Shown here: positions 25,051 through 35,880 of the stretch, in pieces
How the letters are laid out: each line of letters starts with the position of its first letter
Numbering within the stretch: the first letter of the stretch is position 1
DNA from: Amia ocellicauda
Lineage: Eukaryota > Chordata > Actinopteri > Amiiformes > Amiidae
Length of the DNA stretch: 64,000 bases
NCBI RefSeq assembly: GCF_036373705.1
Contig: NC_089866.1
Coordinates: forward strand, 21,864,001-21,928,000
Reading direction: 5' to 3'
Position numbers and translations under genes: made by a program
Notes under the pieces: generated by a model
What the model was told of the DNA's origin: nothing
Database searches by the model: none
What the model saw: the letters and a program-made list of their open reading frames with translations, nothing else

Positions 25051-27534
25051 ATGTACAGATTTTTGGTCCCAAAGCCACGTAGCACCTCGTGGGAATGTTT
25101 GGGCACAAGTGGTGCACCTGCTTCTCGCCCCAGCACGGCGCTTTCGGCCGCTAGCTTGTCTTCACCCTTGCCAGTGTTACCAAACCAATATAGTTGGTTC
25201 GGAGTGCACCCAAGTGCACCCTCGCAGCCCATTCTTAAATCATTCCCTAAACGTATGTTTGGTCATACCACTCGTGCATTCAGTCCGAGCTGGTATCGTG
25301 AAAGACCGCGGATGGAGTATTCAGTCAACCTGGACGCATGCTTTTGCTTCCCCTGTCGCAAATTTGGAAGCACAAAGGATAGAGATGTATGAAGATAGGC
25401 AGGGACATTCCATACATACACTGCTTTAACAATCAACTGCACTTGGCAGTGGTACGTGCAATGCAAGCAGAGCCACATGCCAAAACATTTCTCGAGCTAT
25501 CAGGACCTCTTCACTCATTCTTTCATCGGCACTATGTTTAAAAAAACTATGATGTCCCTTCTCTTAAAAGATTGTTAGAAATAAGGTGGACAAGTCACTA
25601 TGAAGTAAGAGAATGCCTGGTAGAGAATCAGAATGCTATCCTTAATATTCTGAGGTCACAGAGGACAGTGCAGCAGCAATCAGGGCTGTTAGTGACCACA
25701 CAGCACTGTAAATGGGGCCTCACAGCACACATTACTGTAACTGTGACCTCACAGCACACATCACTGTAATCGTGACACTGTAGCACACTGCAGTGTAACC
25801 ATGAGTCCACAGCACACCGCACTGTAACTGTGACCCTACAGCTCACAGCACTGTAACTGTGACCTCACAGCAGTGTAAGCATGATTTCACAGCATATTGT
25901 ACTGTAACCGTGACCTCACAGCACACAGCACTGTAAGTGTGACCCCACAGCACACTGTATTTTAACCGTGACCCCAAAGCACACAGCACTGTACATGGGA
26001 ACCCACAGCACACATCACTGTAACTGTGACCTCACAGCAGTGTAAGCATGACCTCACAGCACACAGTACTGTAACCATGACCCCACAACACACATCAATG
26101 TAACTGTGACCACAGAGCACACAGAACTGTAACTGTGACCACACAGCACTGTGAATGTGATCTCACAGCACACATCACTGTAATTGTGACCTCACTTCAG
26201 ACATCACTGTACCTGTGACATCACTGCACACTTCACTGTAAATGTGAACTCACTACACACAACACTGTAACTGTGATCTCACAGCTCACAGCACTGTAAC
26301 TGTGACCTCACAGAGTGTAAGCATGATCTCACAGCATATAGTACTGTAACCGTGACCTCACAGCACACAGCACTGTAAGTGTGATGCCACAGTACACAGC
26401 ACTGTAACTGTAACAACACAGCACTGCAAGTGGGACCCCACAGCACACAGCATTGTAACCGTGACCCCAAAGCACACTGCACTTTAACTGCGACCCCACA
26501 GCACAGAGCATTGTAACTGTAACTGCACAGCACTATAAATGGGAACCCACAGCACACTGCAATGTAACTGTGACCTCACTGCACACATCACTGCAACTGT
26601 GACCTCACAGCAGTGTAACCATGACCCCACAACACACATCAATGTAATTGTGACCACAGAGCACACATCACTGTAACTGTCACGGCACAGCAGTGTAAAT
26701 GTGACCCCACAGCTCATATTACAGTTCTATTCTGCAGGCTCACTCTGTAGATCTGTGCAGTTCATCAGTTCCTTTTTGCAGGGTTTGAAAGATATCAGAG
26801 GAGATGAAATGTGGAGTCATTTTGAGATAGTAGATAGCCCTACCTTAAAGAGAAAGAGAACAATGAGCACACAGCTGACAGACAGCATTGTTCTCTCCAC
26901 TGTTGGGCATGCAGACTCTGATTCATCTAATACCCCCAGTCCGTCACAGTCACTCAAGATATAACTTCAAAATATTCCGGATAGAGCCATTGATGAAATG
27001 GAAAACAGATTTTCAAGGAGAAAAATCGATCTGACAAAGGAAGTTCGTTGTCTTCTTCCCCAATGTAGTTCTTTTTTAGATTTGGACATGTTGCACCCCC
27101 TACAGAGGCTGGCAGGTTCTGAACCAAGTGACAGTATGACAAATGAAATTCAAGTTGCCAAACCCATACTGCTTAAGAAAGTATCCAGTAATGTGGATCT
27201 TTCAACAGTGTGTAAACATGTACAGGGATATAAGGAAGCATTCCCAGAGCTGCATTCACTTTATGTGACTGCTTTAGGTATTGGGGTATCCTCAGCATCT
27301 TGTGAGAGTTCATTGTCTACTTTATCACGGGTGTTAACCTCCTTCCATCGCACTATGCTACATGATAGGAAAAATAATTTGGTCATTTTGGCCCATGAGA
27401 AGTCAATAACAAATGGCCTTGATATGGATGCATTTGTTGGGGATTTTGCAAAAACAAACAAGATTGATGTTGTGGCTGCTTTTGCCACATATGATTTTTT
27501 TTTTCTTCCAATTTACCCTATGAAAAGTCAATAA
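25051..27534 (+). pseudogene. hAT transposase relic (TTF-type zinc finger, DUF4371/dimerisation type)
   Basis: Domesticable hAT family related to ZMYM1-like proteins. The N-terminal piece (25051-25389) has the TTF zinc-finger signature FSPSWYRERPRMEYSV and CFCFPCRKFG. A mid piece at about 25430-25670 has LEIRWTSHYEVRECLVENQ. The C-terminal piece (26998-27531) has the hAT dimerisation region, with ELHSLYVTALGIGVSSASCE and ESSLSTLSRV. The DUF4371 middle is largely missing, the frame is broken at several points, and a 1-kb minisatellite (25691-26714) sits between mid and C-terminal pieces. It cannot encode an active transposase. Terminal repeats were not identified. Confidence 0.75.
25691..26714. 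repeat. minisatellite, about 30-bp units, higher-order structure
   Basis: Tandem array of diverged units such as GACCTCACAGCACACATCAC followed by TGTAACTGT, about 30 bp each with occasional 22-bp short units; roughly 35 units. Groups of units recur in the same order (for example 25856 onward and 26297 onward), giving a higher-order period of about 440 bp. Because the unit length is a multiple of three, long minus-strand frames remain open; these are not genes. Confidence 0.93.
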
Positions 27535-28480
27535 CAATTTAAGGCCTTAATATGAATATGTGTGTTTGTTGTACTGATGCTGTGAGACAGTTAAAGTGTT
27601 TTCTCTACAGGCTTTGTCTTTTTTTCACAATAGTTTGTAATATAGTATGCCTTTTGAGTTTCAAGGCAAATGTTGAGTATGTTTAGGAATGGCTAAAGGA
27701 GAATCACAAAGAAAAAAGGGAAAAAAAAGGTTTTTAGTTAATGTATAACTATAAAAAAGATACGATGTCCTCCTAAGTGGGGTGGTGGCAGGTAGAAATA
27801 TTGACAGATAACACAGTAGACAAGACCTAAAGGAATAAGGGTAAAGCTGCTAATAGCCCTGTATTGTACATCACATACTATATAATGTGTCGAAAAAAAT
27901 ACTGCACCCCAAGCATTTCCCAAAGCCCACTCAATCATAGCAGTCAAGAACCAGGCCTGCTGTCAATTATATGGTTAACACTAGAATCGCAGAGATTTTG
28001 AACTACCTACAAAAGCTGATAGCTCTTTAAATGCTGTGGTATAATGAAAGGCAAAGGATTGAATAAAGTAGCATAAATGGAGTAGTATTTAAATGTAAAT
28101 ATGAACAAAAAACATTCAAATGATTGGTATAAATAACAAAGCGCTTTGTTTTCTAAACACGTACACTGCACAGTCAAAACTAATGAAACAAGTGTTTATC
28201 TGCGTCGTAATCACTCTGTGTCCACACAATCAGACTACACTTGTAATGCTATACAATGCGTGTGTTTTTCAAGCACATGAAAGACTGTAGACACGTGAGG
28301 TAGAGATTGCAACCCTGAACTTGATTTGCGATTGTGCAGCTAAAACGCTACTTAGGCATATTTAATACATATATTTAGTAAAAGTAAAGAACAGGTCTGC
28401 ACAGTGTATTCAGGAACCCAAAGTAATTAACATTAAATCGGTCAAACCGAGCAGCCCTACACTTTTTTATTGTTCTTTAG
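27535..28480. other. intergenic, no gene seen
   Basis: AT-rich sequence between the hAT relic and the eIF4G fragment; no feature recognised. Confidence 0.65.
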
Positions 28481-29335
28481 GCAACATCAGGTTCATTGGG
28501 GAGCTGTTCAAGGTGAAGATACTGGCGAAGACCACCATGCACAATTGCATCGTCAAGCTGTTGAAGAACCACAAAGAGTCCCTGTGCCAACTCTTCTCCA
28601 CTATCGGCAAAGAACTGGACTTGGAGACAGCCAAAGCAAGGCAGGTTCGGCTGCCGCTCCAGACTGAGCCCTGGCTAAACATCCAGCAATGTGATGGGGC
28701 CTCTAGACAGTGGTCTGAATACATGTTTCTGAGCATCTGCAGAAGCCTTCTTGAAGGAATACTGCTTCACTCGGTGGTATAAAGTTACTTCTCTACCTGC
28801 TGTCTGGACTGTTTTCTAATCGTTCTGTCTGACCCTTTCACCACCCCCACATGGACCAGTACTTCAACCAGATGGAGCAGATCATCAAAGAGAGGAAGAC
28901 CTCCTCTCGAATCCGCTTCATGCTGCAGGACGTCTTGGACCTGAGAAGAGTAAGTAATGAGTGTTGGGAGAATAGAAACCTTCCTTGCTTTCAGCTTCCC
29001 ACCCCCCCAGTCCCTGTCTGCCTCTTGTTCTCTCTCTCTACAATGGTCACTGACTCTTTCTCCCCTTCCTCAGGATAACTGGGTGCCCAGGAGGGCTGAC
29101 CAGGGTCCTAAGACAATCAACCAGGTCCACAGGGAAGCAGAGCTGGAGGCGCACTGTGAGCAGATCAAGGTGCAGCAGCAGCTCATGATCAAGAAGGACA
29201 ACCAACGTGAAAAGAATTCCAGCGACAGTGTCCTGTCACTCGTCGGTCGGGCCAGAGCAGAGCAGGCCAGGAAGAGACAGCCTTTTGTAAAAACACTAGA
29301 AATAGAAGCACCTGTCCTTCTCTGGCAAAGATGAG
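28481..29335 (+). pseudogene. eIF4G (EIF4G1/3-like) MIF4G-domain fragment with introns
   Basis: eIF4G is the scaffold of the eIF4F cap-binding complex; the MIF4G domain binds eIF4A. Three blocks are seen. The first is 28481-about 28640 ([38 protein letters not shown]) after a TTTAG acceptor. The second is 28851-28949 ([19 protein letters not shown], then [14 protein letters not shown]) before a GTAAGT donor. The third is 29074-29335 ([26 protein letters not shown]) after a CAG acceptor. The intron after DLRR is in the place expected for the parent gene, so this is a genomic duplicate, not a retrocopy. The link between blocks 1 and 2 lacks a proper acceptor, and residues are missing in the first block. 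Only this internal part of the roughly 1600-aa protein is present, so it is almost surely non-functional as eIF4G. Confidence 0.78.
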
Positions 29336-29497
29336 AGCTGGAGCGTTATAATGGATCAACATACAATCATTACATTTCTTTCCCTTCTTTCTCTAATCTA
29401 CAAAATAAAATGAAAATGTTCTTCACTTCAAACTAAGACTCTTTTGATCAGTGTGTATGTGGTGTCATATACATATATATATATATATATAGAGAGA

Positions 29498-29565
29498 GAT
29501 ATCCATACTGTTCCCCAGGCTGTGCCGAGCACGATCAGTACAGCCTGGGGAACAGTATGGATATC
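29498..29565. repeat. perfect 26-bp inverted repeat, hairpin-forming
   Basis: Arms 29498-29523 and 29540-29565 (GATATCCATACTGTTCCCCA onward and its exact complement) around a 16-base loop. It lies beside a TA microsatellite (29468-29491) and about 160 bases after the eIF4G fragment. Size and loop resemble a small RNA precursor, but no expression evidence is available. Confidence 0.9.
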
Positions 29566-29879
29566 TATATACTGTATTGTGAATTCAGTGGAGGTGCACT
29601 GTAGATCAGAGCGTGGAGGGAGGACTGCACTAGTCTCAGAGTTCTCTACCTCATATAAAATCTGATAGTCCAAGACTAGTACTAAACTGTGTTTGTGAAG
29701 CCGCCACTAAGAAATTGTGAGCAGAAGCTCGACAGTTGTACAGTGCGACAGGAACTGCTACGAATTTGAAAAATGATGTTTTAAGACCAATTAAAAGAGT
29801 ATCTGATTAATGTAAGCAGTTGAGCATGTTAAATACCTTTTAAATAATTTTAGCTGCAAAGCAGCATCATAGCTTTTTT

Positions 29880-30900
29880 CTATAAGGATTTATGAGAGGA
29901 TTTTGCATTTGACCTGACAGGAAGGTCAAAGGTCATCAGAAAGGGCATTTTCAGATACATCATACATTGGTTCTTATATGTGTTCCATTGTAAGTATGAG
30001 CCTAACTGCACTATGAAAGGAGTTATGAGTTAGTTCTCACTTTGACCTTAGAGGTTAAAGGTCACAGTGGAGGACATTTTTGAACAGACCTCATGAGTTC
30101 CTATCTGAGTTCTGTAGCAATCATCAGACTATCTACACTATTTAGGGCAATATCAACAATTGTAAGCATTGATTGACATTGAAGGTGCGGTCAGAGGTCA
30201 AGATTAAGGGTGCAGTAAACTTTGATCTTCAATCTGAAAGGAGGTATATGGCAAAACAACATATACTTGATCTTTGAACCCTAAAGGAAGGGTCGAAGTT
30301 CAAACTTTTTCAGAAGAACATATTTGGTACTTTATGACATGAGGTATGATGACCGTGATGACTTTTGAAAGCTGTAATGCAAAAATCCACCACAAATCAC
30401 CTCTGACATGAAAGGAAAAGTCATAGGTCAAGTTGAAGGTCATGATTGGAAAGAGCCCATCTGGTTTCCTATATGTGTTCTATGTGTGACAATCATTGTA
30501 TCTGCCACCCGTAAAGCCTTATACGCTGTCAAATGTCAAAAAAATGTTTTTGCAATATCCCATGATCCTTAGCTCCAATAGGATACTAAATAGCATTTTT
30601 GGACGCTTCATACACACTTTCCTATCTATGTTCCATAGTAATATTACTCTTAAATGCATGCTGCAAGGACAAATGAGATGTTCAACATCTGAAAACAAGT
30701 TCTAACATAACCAACATACAGTACTTGGCTCTCAGAAGGTCAAAGGTCAGATATATATTCAGAAAGATAATCTATGGTTTACTATTAGTGTTAAATTGTA
30801 AGTATGGTGCTAAAAGTAAGCTATCAGCAGTTATTAGATGTCAAAAATGTTAGGGTCCTTGGGGGCCTCAAGAGGATCTGGACCACCAATCAACACCAAC
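29880..30900. repeat. diverged repeat region with AGGTCA-type motifs
   Basis: Several decayed copies of a unit containing (A)AGGTCAAAGGTCA and, further on, a phrase like TATATGTGTTCCATTGTAA recur at irregular spacing. Perfect DR1 nuclear-receptor half-site pairs (AGGTCAAAGGTCA) lie at 29923-29935 and 30737-30749. A relaxed one (AGGTTAAAGGTCA) is near 30050. No coding capacity. Confidence 0.6.
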
Positions 30901-33181
30901 AACAATAGCATACATTCTCAGATATTGTACAAGAAGTGTTTACAGTGTCATCTTGATGGCTGAAAAACTGTAGGAGGAGATGCTTTTAAAAAGTGGTCAG
31001 AAACGAGAAGAAGACAGAAAAATTATAAAGAAACAGAGAAATAACAAGATAACTAACTTAATCCAATAACTATAGCTATTAGTATAACTAACAGAAAACC
31101 CATAACAAAAACAACACTGCCCCGTATCAGATGAAGTGGGGATTGAGAATGAATCAATGAAAGCAAAGACAGCCTCCCAGGACCAGGATTGTGTGACAGC
31201 TGTTTCCTCCGAATCTGTCATCTTGACACAAGTTTAAAAAGAGACTCATCCTGAGCTTTTGCTTTCCCTCGCAGGAAAAGCACTGTAACTTTGAAGGTCA
31301 CCTGGGATGGACTTCCTGGTATCACTCAACTCATATAAAGTTTTTGAAGAGTGTAATTTAAGGGCAGAATTGGCCCATGTCTAAGGAGGCTTGTCCCCCA
31401 TCCTGGCTCCTGCAGATGAGGAGGAGAGAATCAGGACAGTCAGGACATCACACAGATGTCCAGAGGCCCAGAGTGGCCAACATGCTCTGTTGGGCACATC
31501 TGCCTTAAGCACAGAGAGCAGTCTTACACATTCCAGCTGTCTGGAATCAACATATGGACCTGCCCTTAGCAAATCTCCAAAGCTCTATGCTGGAATGTTT
31601 GTTTGGTGATGTTCCAATCCTGCAAAATAAAAAAGCATAAAACCACTGAATGTCATTGCCAGAAATGATGGGACAGATGGGACTTCTCATTTCTGAGGTT
31701 TAAAGTACTAGACTTCAAAGCAAAGCTGACGGACAGGGAGAGAGAGCGGTACCTGCTTGTTGTGGATTTCTGGCCGGTGCACATGCTGTGATTGAGGGCT
31801 GAGCAAGGAGCATCAGTCACTATTTGAGGGGAGAGGTCCAGAGGCAACTGCCCTTGAGAAGAAGTATTAGGATACAGGTGGAGGCCAGTGCTCTGGACAA
31901 TTTTCAGTGCTTTGAAAACATTCAAATGCAATAGAGCCCGTGACTAACACACAGGACACTGGTAAGGATGAATACAAGCAGTGTTTACAGGTGTGATATT
32001 TGTATTTAATAAATGCACTGAATCATGAAATACAGTATTTTAATACTGGCACAGTCTACATTGTTCAAATTAAATGAAATAAGGAGGGCTCTGCATGTGG
32101 CTCAGCTCCCTTCTGTCCCTGAACCCGTAGGCCGCTGGTACCGATAGTGGATGGGCCCTGTGGCCTGGAAGCACCTTGACCAAGACAGCCCTGGCAGGGG
32201 GTAAACCAGGGCTGAAAACCCAGGTGACACATAGGCAGGCGCCTCCAGGTCAATGTCAGTCCAGCAGAACCTACAAAGAGAAACACCAAACCCATAAGAC
32301 TCATCAGACACAATTACTATAACAAGACTGTTCCAGGATTAAATAAGGCCACAACACAACGTCATATATTTGGGAACATACTGGAACAAAATCATGTGTT
32401 TGATTAAAAAGGTAGGACTATAATCGTGTTATGTATGCTTCTGTAAGGTAAGGAACTCCTATTTATTATGTAACTGTTTTTCTAAGGTATCGTTAAGTTG
32501 GGGGGTGTTTTGTGTGTTGTGCCGGCAATGCTCTCAGATTAATAAATTAAACAGGTGTTATGATGCACCCCTTGGATATCATGCATCCCCTAGCTATCAC
32601 CTTGATTTCGCACTTGCACAGACCACTCTAGATTGATTTGGTGCATGCGCACACGGGGGGCATGGTGAGAATCGTAAACACTCAGAAACCAGTCCCTGAT
32701 GTTGACACTTTGGTTATTGCCCAGAAATGTCAGGCACCAGTAAGCAGCGAGTAACAGAAAGTGTGAGTATTAGGTTACATTTCTTTTTGTCCTTCCCCGA
32801 CAAAAACGCATTTGAGATCAATTGCTGGGTGAGTATAAGCTGCTACACTGTTAGATGCTACAATGCATAATAATAAAATGCGTAGGCCACTCGATTGTGT
32901 GTGAATAATGTGAGTACAAGTACAATAATTGAGATTGCTACAGTAGCTATAAGGAGGGATATCATATGGAATAATATCCAAGTCTGATATGAGAGGTTAA
33001 GTTTTTACCAGGACAGTCAGGGATTTTAATTAAATGTGCCGGTGTCCTTACAACTCTCTCGCAATCATTTAAATGCCCCGGTTTTTAGCTTTCCTTGTTT
33101 AGACTCACTTGACCCAATTGTCAAAATGCCACCTCAAATTCAAGTGCCGCCATAGGCAGCTGCCTAATCTTGCCTCATGGG
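30901..33181. other. intergenic; no supported gene
   Basis: 31250-32320 is less AT-rich and has open frames on the minus strand. One (32102-32311) follows an acceptor-like TTCTCTTTGTAG and contains DIDLEAPAYVSPGFSALVYP. I do not recognise it and see no partner exons. The rest is AT-rich. Confidence 0.5.
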
Positions 33182-33194
33182 AGGGCCGGCCCTG
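33182..33194. mobile_element. candidate hAT terminal motif
   Basis: AGGGCCGGCCCTG resembles the ends of some hAT elements (CAGGGCCGGCCC). The preceding 200 bp could be the 3' end of a non-autonomous hAT, but its other end was not found. Confidence 0.35.
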
Positions 33195-35532
33195 ATAGGG
33201 AATTATAATATTTGTACCCACAGTTTCTATTGTAATCGACTGGGGGATAAACAGTATTTAAAATATTTAAACAGAGATGCAACAATAATGAAATTAATTT
33301 TTTTGCAATGTAAACTGCACCTGACACTATTGTATGGAAGCCAAAATTATTTTGTGCTCATAGTGTTTAGATGTAGTCTGCAAACAACATACAGTTAAAC
33401 TCAATTTCTTGTGTGTATAATTGTTCACTGGACATTATTCTTGTGCCCGAGCGTGGGGGTAACCTGCCCGCTAGCCTGCGCTCCCACCCAGAGTGAAGCA
33501 GAGCTCGGAGGGGGAGCGGAGACATTTACTCAAGACTATTATGCACGGTAAACTTGCACTTCCTGCCTGTCTTTATGTTATTTGTTACGATTGTTGAAAA
33601 TAATAATAATGATCTATTTTATGTTCAAAGCTTTGACTCATTCCAAGAACCTGTTTTTAAGGTGTATGTTCTCTGGCCGTCTCTGAGCGTCACTGTCACA
33701 CTTCTCTCTCAGTTCGCACTCGCCTGAAGAGAGAGTCTTTCCCAGGGTTCAGAATGAAGATGAGTTCCTGCAGAGATTAAGTGGAATCCATCTTAGAGAT
33801 AAAGAGGGGGTGGAAAAGGATCCTGTGAGAAGTAATGGCAGTGATGCTCCTTTCTTTTGTTTTCGTCTGAGCTGCTGAAACTCCCACATTGCAGCATCAT
33901 TGCAGAGAAGATCCCAGTGTGGTGCTCAACCCTGCAAGCCTGTGTGACCTGTGGTGGTCAGTGAAGCCCAGAGAAGGGCCCACTGTCATGCTGTCTTCCA
34001 GGAATGAACCCATCGGCCTCAACATAACTTCCTCCTAATACATTTGTCTTTACTTAATTTTGTTCTGTTCTGAGCTTTAACTGTGTGTATTCTTGGTGTT
34101 TGGGGGACTAAATTTTTATTTTTATTTACATGTGTAAAAAATAGACAGCTTGGCCCTTTTGGTCCAGCCACAATGCACACTTACCATTACCATTTCATTA
34201 AAGTGCTCGGTTTAAGCTGACCTCTGTGTCTGTGTTTTTTGAGCTGAAAACATGGAGATTCATAAGAATAAGAAATACAGCAAGTGATTGCGGAGTAACT
34301 GAGGTCCTAATTCCTCAATACAACTGAACTAAATATGCACTTAAAAAAAACATGTATTTCTATGTTCAGTTTTCAATTCCATGCATTTTGTCAGAGTTTC
34401 ATGCATTTCAATTTGAAAAACAAAAAAGTCCTTGAAGCTCAGGGGGGATTGCCATGTGCCACTTTGTTTAAATGCTTTAAATTTTTTCGTGACACTCAGA
34501 AGGCTGTACCCTGACCTTCATTTGTCATGCCTGAGAAATACAATTTGTAAAATATTTTGCAAAGATTACAGTATGCCTGTTGAAAGTATTGCACCAAGCT
34601 AGAATGTCACATGTGTCAGTGACTGGTGTCTGCTTATATTTCCTCATGGCAGGGCTTCAGCTTTTGGGTTTGAATAACCAGCCCAATTAAATGATTAAAT
34701 AATATAGAACTTAATTTCATACTACAAAACTAAAAATCCTGTTAAGTAACTGGAAGATCACACATCACAGGTCCAGCAGTGTGTGAAATTACAATTAAAA
34801 CTGCTCCCCCACCACATGTCAATCAAGCTGCCCCAATGTAACAAATTTAAAGATGAATCCATCCAACTTTTACAACTGATAGACAGTACATTACACAGAT
34901 TTCTTTTTTAGATCGCTACATGGCTGGATATGAGGGCAATTACTAAAGGTGTACAGTGATAGTAGGCTACACCATCAAATAAGTTACCTATCCAGAGTGA
35001 GTATGCTAATAGCACTACAGCAATAATATAATTTCAGTCAAATTACATGCTTCAGGCTGTGGAAGCTTCAAACAAAACTTGTATATCTCCACACCAGATG
35101 ATTTAGTTTGGGTGCAAAATCAGTTACAGTCCTGATTGGGGTAAAGTTCCTATATGCTTACCTACCCATATATCTACCATTATTAGAATGTAAAATGAAA
35201 CCTCCCAAGTCATTGTGATACATTTATCAACCATATGGACTAGAAGGATCATATTTCACAGAGAAAATAAAAGCAGTAAACAAAATGCATTTCACAGCTT
35301 AAGAAAAGCAAAAAATCTGTTGAAAATAAGAATGAAAAATGAGTAAAGAAAGCAAGTTATTTAAAAAATATATACACAAGCTTTTTACAAGATTGTTTTA
35401 ACTATGAACATCAAATAAAAACACTGAATAGAACAAACTTCCATATGCAAAGCAACAGAATACTGGTTGAGTGCAGTAAAATAAAGTGCTTGATGAGCCG
35501 CATTATACGCACCATGCTTTGTTTATTTGCAG
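33195..35532. other. intergenic, no gene seen
   Basis: Mostly AT-rich with a GC-richer patch near 33450-33530. No credible exon or repeat recognised. Confidence 0.6.
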
Positions 35533-35686
35533 GCCCATTAAAAGGACTGTAGAAGGATTGGGTTGTTTAAAACAATACGCAAAGAGACCATCAAAAATAC
35601 AGTATCTTAAGAAACAGGGTGAGGAAGAGAGGGCAGCTAAGCAATCGTCATCTTTATACGACCTGAAGATTTCAAATGACAGAATC
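35533..35686 (+). other. possible exon of unknown gene or repeat
   Basis: A TTATTTGCAG acceptor is followed by an open segment encoding KRTVEGLGCLKQYAKRPSKI and KQSSSLYDLKIS. Its composition is protein-like (basic, with a short helix), but no donor, family or partner exon is recognised, and a Tc1 end follows directly. It may be part of an older repeat. Confidence 0.3.
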
Positions 35687-35688
35687 TA

Positions 35689-35880
35689 CAGTACTGTGCC
35701 TAAGTTTTTGGCAGCTGTAAAAAAATGCTGTAAAGTAAGAATGAATTCAAAAATAGACATATTAATAGATTATATTTATCGATTAACAAAATGCAAAGTG
35801 AGTGAACAGAAGAAAAATCTACATCAAATCAATATTTGGTGTGACCACCCTTTGCCTTCAAAACAGTATCAATTCTTCTA
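35689..35880 (+). mobile_element. Tc1-like terminal fragment
   Basis: It starts CAGTACTGTGCCTAAGTTTT after TA and continues through a phrase like TTTGGTGTGACCACCCTTTG. I recognise this as the 5' (antisense) end of a common fish Tc1 family. It is truncated after about 190 bp. Confidence 0.6.

Noticed and set aside
25628..26717. Several 60-92 aa minus-strand Cys-rich frames, and a CRISPR-like regular spacing
   Set aside because: They are translations of a 30-bp tandem repeat. Units are contiguous with no unique spacers, and the genome is eukaryotic.
32102..32311. Minus-strand frame DIDLEAPAYVSPGFSAL after an acceptor-like site
   Set aside because: No recognised family, no donor or partner exon; left as a note only.
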